Positions 58,994 through 64,000 of a stretch of DNA of 64,000 nt are shown one piece after another. This DNA comes from Alligator mississippiensis. Lineage: Eukaryota > Chordata > Crocodylia > Alligatoridae. The stretch covers positions 115,204,162-115,268,161 of the forward strand of contig NC_081824.1 in NCBI RefSeq assembly GCF_030867095.1, in the 5' to 3' direction. The notes under the pieces are model-generated. The model was not told where the DNA came from. It ran no database searches and saw only the letters and a program-made list of their open reading frames with translations. Within the stretch, counting starts at the first letter, position 1. The number at the start of each line of letters is the position of its first letter. The translations under genes were made by a program, and so were the position numbers.

Positions 58994-60008
58994 GATCTTC
59001 ATCCAAGGGTGCTGAAGGAATTGACCAGTGTCATAGCAGAGCCACTGGCATGGCTGTTCAAGCACTTATGGTGCTCAGGTCAGGACCCAGAGGACTGGAA
59101 AAGGGCTGATGTGGTCCCTATTTTCAAGAAGGGGAGGAAGGGGGATCTGGGTAACTAAAGACTCACTAGTCTCACCTCTATCCTTGGGAAAACCTTTGAA
59201 AAAATTATTAAGGATCACATTTGTGGGAGTCCAGCAGGGAAAGCAATGCTAAAGGGCAATCAACATGGATTCATAGCAGGTAGATCCTGCTTGACTAACC
59301 TTGTTTCTTTTTATGACCAGGTCACAAAATGCTTAGATGCAGGAATTGAGGTGCATGTCATCTACTTGGATTTTAAGAAGGCCTTTGATACAGTATCTCA
59401 TTATATTCTTATAGAGAACTGAGTGACTGTGACGTAGACGATTACATGGTCAGGTGGGTGGCAAATTGGCTTTGGGGTCGCACCCAGAGAGTGGTGGAGG
59501 ATGGGTCATTATTGACCTGGAAAGATGTGGGCAGTGGAGTCCCACAGGGCTTGGTCCTTGGACTGGTGTTGTTCAATGTCTGCATCAGTGACTTGGATGA
59601 GGGCATAGAAAGCACTCTGACCAAATTCTTAGGTGATACCAAATTATGGGGTACAGTTAAAACACCAGAGGGTAGGAACGAATCCAGGCAGATCTGGTCA
59701 GGTTGGAAAAGTGGGCGAAACAGAATAGGATGCAGTTCAATAAGGACAAATGCAGAGTGCTGCAACTAGGAAGAAGGAATTGCCAGCATGCTTATAGGGT
59801 GGGGGAGGACCTTCTCAGTAGCACAGCAGCAGAAAGGGATCTTGGAGTCACTGTTGACTCCAAGATGAACATGAGTCATCAGTGTGACGAAGTGATCAAT
59901 AAAGCTAACCACACTTTATCATGTATTAGCAGGTAGGTGCATGACAAACAGGTCCAAGGAGGTGATACTTCCCCTTTATGTGGTATTGGTTAGGCCACAG
60001 TTGGAGTA

Positions 60009-60587
60009 CAGGCAGTCCTCAGTCTTACGACACAATTGGCTCCAAAAACTGCATCTTAAGTTGAAACATTGTAACTCAGAACCAATTTTCTCATAAGAAA
60101 CAATGTTATAAATGGGGGATTGGTTCCTGAACCAAGGCCTGATACCCTATTTTCACCAAAAATATCCCAGAATTTTGTACTCAATCAATTATAGATGAGT
60201 AATATAGCTACATTAATGTATTTATATTGTGAATAGCAATCATATTGATTTGTAAGGACTTCTTTGAGGTGACTTTTCTGGACATTTTGAAGGGCTCTTG
60301 GTTGGACTTTTTGAAGGGTTCTTGGCTGGAGTCTTCTCAGGAGTCTTGGCTGCAGGTTTTTCTGGAGTCTTGTCTGCTCTCTTAAAGAAAGTGTCCAAGG
60401 AAGTTTGGACAGATGTTTTCCAGGGAGATGGGTGGCACAGCAAACTTGTTCGCTGGTGTAGCATCACATCGGATCAAGCATTGTAAAGTTGAAACTGATG
60501 TCAGAAAGTTGAAACCGGGTGTCAATTTATAAACGTTTTAAGTGCAAAACATTGTAACTTGAAATTTTGTAAGTTGAGGACTGCCTG
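60009..60587 (-). mobile_element. Tigger/pogo-type DNA transposon, 579 bp, nested in CR1
   Basis: The element starts CAGGCAGTCCTCAGTCTTACG and ends with the mirror 'gtaagttgaggactgcctg', flanked on both sides by TA (60007-60008 and 60588-60589), the target duplication of the Tc1/mariner superfamily. Removing it joins the CR1 sequence at 'ggagta/ctgcatcc'. Minus-strand residues VQTSLDTFFKR followed by Lys/Pro/Ser repeats (60467-60240) resemble the C-terminal tail of pogo/Tigger transposases, so it looks like an internal deletion derivative. No DDE core is present. Confidence 0.85.
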
Positions 60588-61101
60588 TACTGCATCCAGT
60601 TTTGGGCGCCGCACTTCAAGAGGGATGTGGGCAACCTTGAGAGGGTTCAGAGGAGGACCACTCATATGGTTAGGGGCCTGCAGGCAAAGCCCTATGAGGA
60701 GAGATTGAGGGCCCTGGATCACTTCAGCCTCTGCAAGAGAAGGCTGAGAGGGGATCTAGTGGCCATCTACAAATTCAGGTGGGGACAGCAAAGATAGGAG
60801 ATGCTGTGTTTACCAGGGCACCCCTTGTGGTAACTAGGAACAACAGCCACAAACTGACGGAGAGCAGATTTAGGTTAGACATCAGGAAGAACTTCTTCAT
60901 GGTAAGGGTTGCCCATATCTGGAATGGGCTTCCAAGGGAGGTGGTGCTCTCCCCTACTTTGGGGGTCTTTAAGAAGCTAGACATGCACCTGGCTGGGGTC
61001 ATCTGTCCCCAGTATTCTTTCCTGCCCAGGGTAGGGGGTCAGACTCGGTGATCTGCTAAGGTCCCTTCAGACCCAAACATCTATGAATCATCTATGAATC
61101 T

Positions 61102-61775
61102 ACACAGGTGCAAAAAAGGGCAAGTATGTTTTATGAAAAGCTTTTGAAGGAAAATAATATTTTTCATCTCAATGGGAAAAAAATCTGATTTTGTTTGTTT
61201 GTTTGTTTTTCATGCAAATTTTTTTCTATGGGAAGAGGAGAAGGTCTGGTGAGCAAAACAGGTGATTTCTTTCCTTACCCACTAGAGCAAATATTTTGAA
61301 AATTCAGGAGTCAGTTAGGTTAACAATATAATTAGGTCCTGGCTTACATTTTTAAATTGTGGGCCCAGCTCACTTTTGTGGGCCAGTCATGGCAGGGGCC
61401 ATCATTTTTACGTCCAGATTGTGGCACCCACCTCCATGCTCCCTGATTGGCTATGGGGCAGGTTTGGGGCCTGATTTAATGGCAGCAGCAGAGGCCTTGC
61501 TCCTAAGGCCTCTGATTGCTGCTGAAAAGACCAGCAGCAAAAGCCTAGCAACCCAGGGGAGTGGGGAAGAGGTCACAAAAGGGAGAGGGGAAAGAGATTG
61601 CTTGGGGATGGGTAGGGAAGGGCTGTTAGCTCCTCCAGGTGGGAAAACTGGGTGTGGGGGTTGGGGTGCCTTGAGGCTGTCTTGGCAGATGGCCCTGTGC
61701 AATTCTACCATTCCCAAAATTAGGTCACTATCCAACACATAGCTGAAACATATTGAAATCTTGGTTAGCATAAGT
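61102..61775. other. Intergenic; GC-rich hAT-like fragment, no gene
   Basis: Sequence near 61345-61560 ('ttgtgggcccagctcacttttgtgggccagtcatggcaggggcc') resembles the interior of hAT-like repeats. Open frames there are compositional. No gene recognised. Confidence 0.4.
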
Positions 61776-62215
61776 CAGTGATGCTTAACCAGCATGCCAT
61801 GGCACTCTGGGATGCCTTGAGATCCTTTCAAAAGTATCATTGGGGTGCAGCACAATGATAGTGCTGTTAGATATAAAAACATGATTGACAAATTAACCTT
61901 AGAAATTTCAAGTAGGAATCTAGGTTTTTGTTTGTAGCCGTGTTGTTCTAAGGACACAGGCAGGCAAGGTTCTTTGAAAAGATGTGATATTTTTCATTAG
62001 ACCAGCTTAGTAGTTGGAAAAAAGTTCTTAGCAAGCTTTCGGGCAGTCACCCTTTGCCAGGCATAGGGAGTCTGTGCTGGTCTCAGACTCCAAGGAAGGA
62101 ATCTAGAGTATTAAAACATTCTGCCAATTTGTGGTCTTTCTGAGTTCTTTGCAGCAGAAGAATTGCTCTATTATTTTCCATCAGCACACAATAACTGCTG
62201 CAGCCAAATGTTTTA
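61776..62215. mobile_element. hAT MITE related to 40641-40959, split by a SINE-like insert
   Basis: It begins CAGTGATGCTTAACCAG and shares its interior with the 319-bp element at 40641 ('ggggtgcagcacaatgatagtgctgttag', 'acatgattgacaaattaac', then 'ctttctgagttctttgcagcag' after the insert). The right terminus is lost. A 173-bp element sits at 61924-62096. Confidence 0.6.
61924..62096 (+). mobile_element. SINE-like element, 173 bp, with 10-bp target duplication
   Basis: AGGAATCTAG at 61914-61923 and 62097-62106 flank it exactly, and the interrupted hAT repeat defines the empty site. It carries 'gtttgtagccgtgttgttctaaggacacagg' and 'ttcattagaccagcttagtag...agcaagctttcgggc'. Related pieces lie at 9190-9310, 10770-10870 and 37770-37870. 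The family name is not known to me. Confidence 0.6.
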
Positions 62216-62259
62216 TAACCAAAATACCAATCTGTTGCCAACTCTAGACTATAGAGCCC

Positions 62260-63225
62260 TTTATGTAAGTGCTAATGTGTAGAGAAGATGTGTAGAAAAA
62301 TGTGTAGATAGGCAAATATATTGTATGCTAAAAACTGAGGCTCTAATATGACTTTTAATAAGACCAAGTGAAGTTTATAAAGAAGTTAATATAGTTTACT
62401 CTAAGTTTAGGCCTTTGGCCATAAGCCTATTTATATAATGAACTAGAAGTCTGATTTCCTTCCTGTCTCGGCCAGCAATGAAGTTTGCTGCTAGCATAGC
62501 TATGTTGATTAGAAGTAAAAACATATCACTGATATACCAGTAAAGGCCCTAAGGTAGACAAAGTTATACAAGCAACAGTACTTGGGATACTATAGTGTCA
62601 CGTGTACCATGGGGCATGCACCAGTTATGTCCTGACAGCATAAGTGGTACTGGCAGAACTTTCCTACTGCTATAAAGGCCTTTCACCAGCAGGTACTGGT
62701 GGTCTAGCTCTTCTTGTATAGCTACACTGGTAAAACATTTAAAATATAGTAAAGTAATTACCAAAGCTAGCTCTTTGTGGCTCAGTTGATCCTCCTTTTT
62801 TTCCCCTCTCTCTCTCCTCTCAGTCAGGGCCAGACACAGGCATGAGTGAACCAGGTGGCCTCCCAGGGCTCAGACAGAAAGGGGGCCCGAAAATGGTAAT
62901 TTAAAAATTATTATTACTATTATTTCTGACAACGGGGGGGGGGGGGGGGGGGCGCAGATACTAAAAGTTCACCCGGAGCTGCCAGGAGTCTAGGTACGGT
63001 GCTGCTTTCAGTCTCTCCCTTGTAAAACCTGTGGAGCAGTAAGAGTAAGAGAGGTAGTAGCTTGCTTGCTTGTAGCTAGCATGCTGACAATTATTTATAG
63101 GCTGACATCTCTGGAGAAAGACCTGAGGAGGGAGGAGGAATTGCTAGCGTTAAAATGAGAAGGGACATATATAATTGGATTTCTCTCATCTTATTCTTAC
63201 TATTTTTCATTTGCTTCAGGTGCAT
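62260..63225. other. Intergenic with a G19 homopolymer
   Basis: A run of 19 guanines lies at 62934-62952, next to a short hAT-like GC patch ('cagggccagacacaggcatgag'). No gene or full repeat was recognised. Confidence 0.55.
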
Positions 63226-63227
63226 GT

Positions 63228-63487
63228 TTCATTGTGGCCCATCAGGGCACATCTGCATCATTAGGAACATACATTTCTCTGGGGTTAAATAGCAGTGGCA
63301 TGTAGCTGTGCCACTGTTAGTTGTCCCTGGGCATGCCCCTGGCACATGGCAAATTGCCCTGGGTAGGGCAGGGGGACTGGGGCCAGCACTTGGGCTGACC
63401 CCAGTAGCCTTAACTGGGGCCTTGGGGAACTCCTGGGGCAGCAGAAGTGGCAATCTGGGTGTACAGAGCCTGGCCAGCAGGTGGATT
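63228..63487. mobile_element. Fragment of the GTCCAGACAAGC-terminus MITE family
   Basis: The motifs 'agcagtggcatgtagctgtgccactgttagttgtccctgggcatgcccc' and 'ctggggccagcacttgggctgaccccag' match the interiors of the elements at 12735 and 34949. Both termini are worn or lost, and the CR1 at 63493 follows directly. Confidence 0.5.
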
Positions 63488-63492
63488 ATAGT

Positions 63493-64000
63493 TTCATAGT
63501 TGGTAGGGTCAGAAAGGAGCTGAGCAGAACATCAAGTCCAACCCCCTGCCATGGGCAGGAAAAAATGCTGGGGCCAAACGACCCCGGCTAGGTGATTATC
63601 CGGCCTTCTTTTGAAGACCCCCAGGGTAGGAGCGACCACCACTTCCCTTGGAAGTTGATTCCAGATCCCAGCCACCCTGACTGTGAAGTAGTGCCTCCTG
63701 ATATCTAGCCTGAATCTACTCTCTTGTCAACTTATGGCCGTTATTCCTTGCTATTCCCAGTAGTGCTCAGGGGAACAGGAACTCTCCCATTGCCTGCTGG
63801 TTCCCCTTGGCAAGTTTACAGACAGCCATCAGATCCCCTCTCAGCCTTCTCTTGTGGAGGCTGTACAGGTTCAGGACCTGTAGCCTCTCCTCATAGGGCC
63901 TGCCCTGCTGCCCTCTGATCATGCGAGTGGCCCTCCTCTGGACCCTCTCCATGTTCTCCACATCCCTCCTGAAGTGCGGCGCCCAGAACTGGACACAGTA
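63493..64000 (-). mobile_element. CR1 LINE, 3' part, runs off the window
   Basis: The 3' tail 'gtttcatagttggtagggtcag' is followed on the minus strand by the C-terminal region. [45 protein letters not shown] (63961-63800) is the recognisable span. It is of the same subfamily as the copy at 50935. The remainder lies beyond position 64000. Confidence 0.92.

Larger units (their letters stand above)
58640..61101 (+). mobile_element. CR1 LINE, 5'-truncated, with two nested insertions
   Basis: Plus-strand order is DLHPRVLKELTSVIAEPLAWLFKHLW and PEDWKRADVVPIFKKG (58985-59158), AVDVIYLDF-type sequence in broken frame near 59350, VPQGLVLGLVLFNVCISDLDEG (59530-59610), FLGDTKLW at the catalytic FADD site, a C-terminal stretch with STAAERDLGVTVDSKMNMSHQCDE, then after the Tigger insert GVTRNN-like and NFFMVRVAHIWNGLPREVV (60779-61051), and the CR1 tail with tandem 'atgaatcatctatgaatc' at 61082-61101. 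It is interrupted at 58670-58993 and 60009-60587. The left edge beyond the first insert is uncertain. Confidence 0.93.

Noticed and set aside
60240-60467. Lys/Pro/Ser-rich frame resembling a histone H1 or neurofilament tail
   Set aside because: It lies wholly inside an element with Tigger-type inverted repeats and TA duplications, so a host gene is not supported.
1-64000. CRISPR arrays, tRNA or rRNA genes, bacterial-type operons
   Set aside because: No regularly spaced repeats with unique spacers, no cloverleaf-forming gene and no operon-like packing were seen. The window is vertebrate-like throughout.

Overview
The window is vertebrate nuclear DNA, most likely from a crocodilian and at least from a sauropsid. 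The evidence is a cluster of trace amine-associated receptor (TAAR) genes set in DNA crowded with CR1 LINE copies whose 3' tails are of reptile type, with few SINE-like copies and many hAT, Tigger and palindromic MITE-type DNA transposons. The species call is an inference from repeat style. No bacterial, CRISPR, tRNA or rRNA feature was seen.

Five TAAR loci form one cluster. Three lie on the minus strand: a 3' remnant at 10153-10740, a full-length pseudogene at 20915-21934, and an intact gene at 31822-32847. Two lie on the plus strand: 41820-42853, which has a complete domain layout but two small frame-breaking changes, and an intact gene at 54725-55759. All resemble the TAAR6/7/8/9 group of olfactory receptors. 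The minus and plus groups face each other head to head across about 9 kb (32.8-41.8 kb).

The minus-strand genes sit in three tandem segmental duplication units (about 2.5-10.75, 10.88-22.7 and 22.76-33.66 kb). Non-coding flanks align in order between units and are interrupted by unit-specific transposon insertions. The two plus-strand genes are a separate duplicate pair. They share a TATA box, a 5' untranslated exon and a splice acceptor just ahead of the coding exon.

Repeats fill much of the rest. CR1 copies lie at 23.5-25.5 (nearly intact reverse transcriptase), 38.0-40.5, 45.2-46.9, 50.9-52.6, 58.6-61.1 and 63.5 kb to the window end. The 58.6 kb copy carries a 579-bp Tigger-type element with TA duplications and a GC-rich insert with a 16-bp target duplication. 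A 1.6-kb hAT element with 8-bp target duplications lies at 47.5-49.1 kb. Two regions (about 5.06-6.4 and 55.96-57.58 kb) look like fossil solo LTRs.

The most notable biology is the receptor at 54725-55759. It is intact but has lost the amine-binding aspartate of TM3, has no replacement in TM5, and has also lost the 5' UTR splice donor kept in its sister gene. The 41820 gene looks freshly broken by a one-base gain in a G run and a 4-bp duplication. One pseudogene is a mosaic that suggests gene conversion between the two groups.
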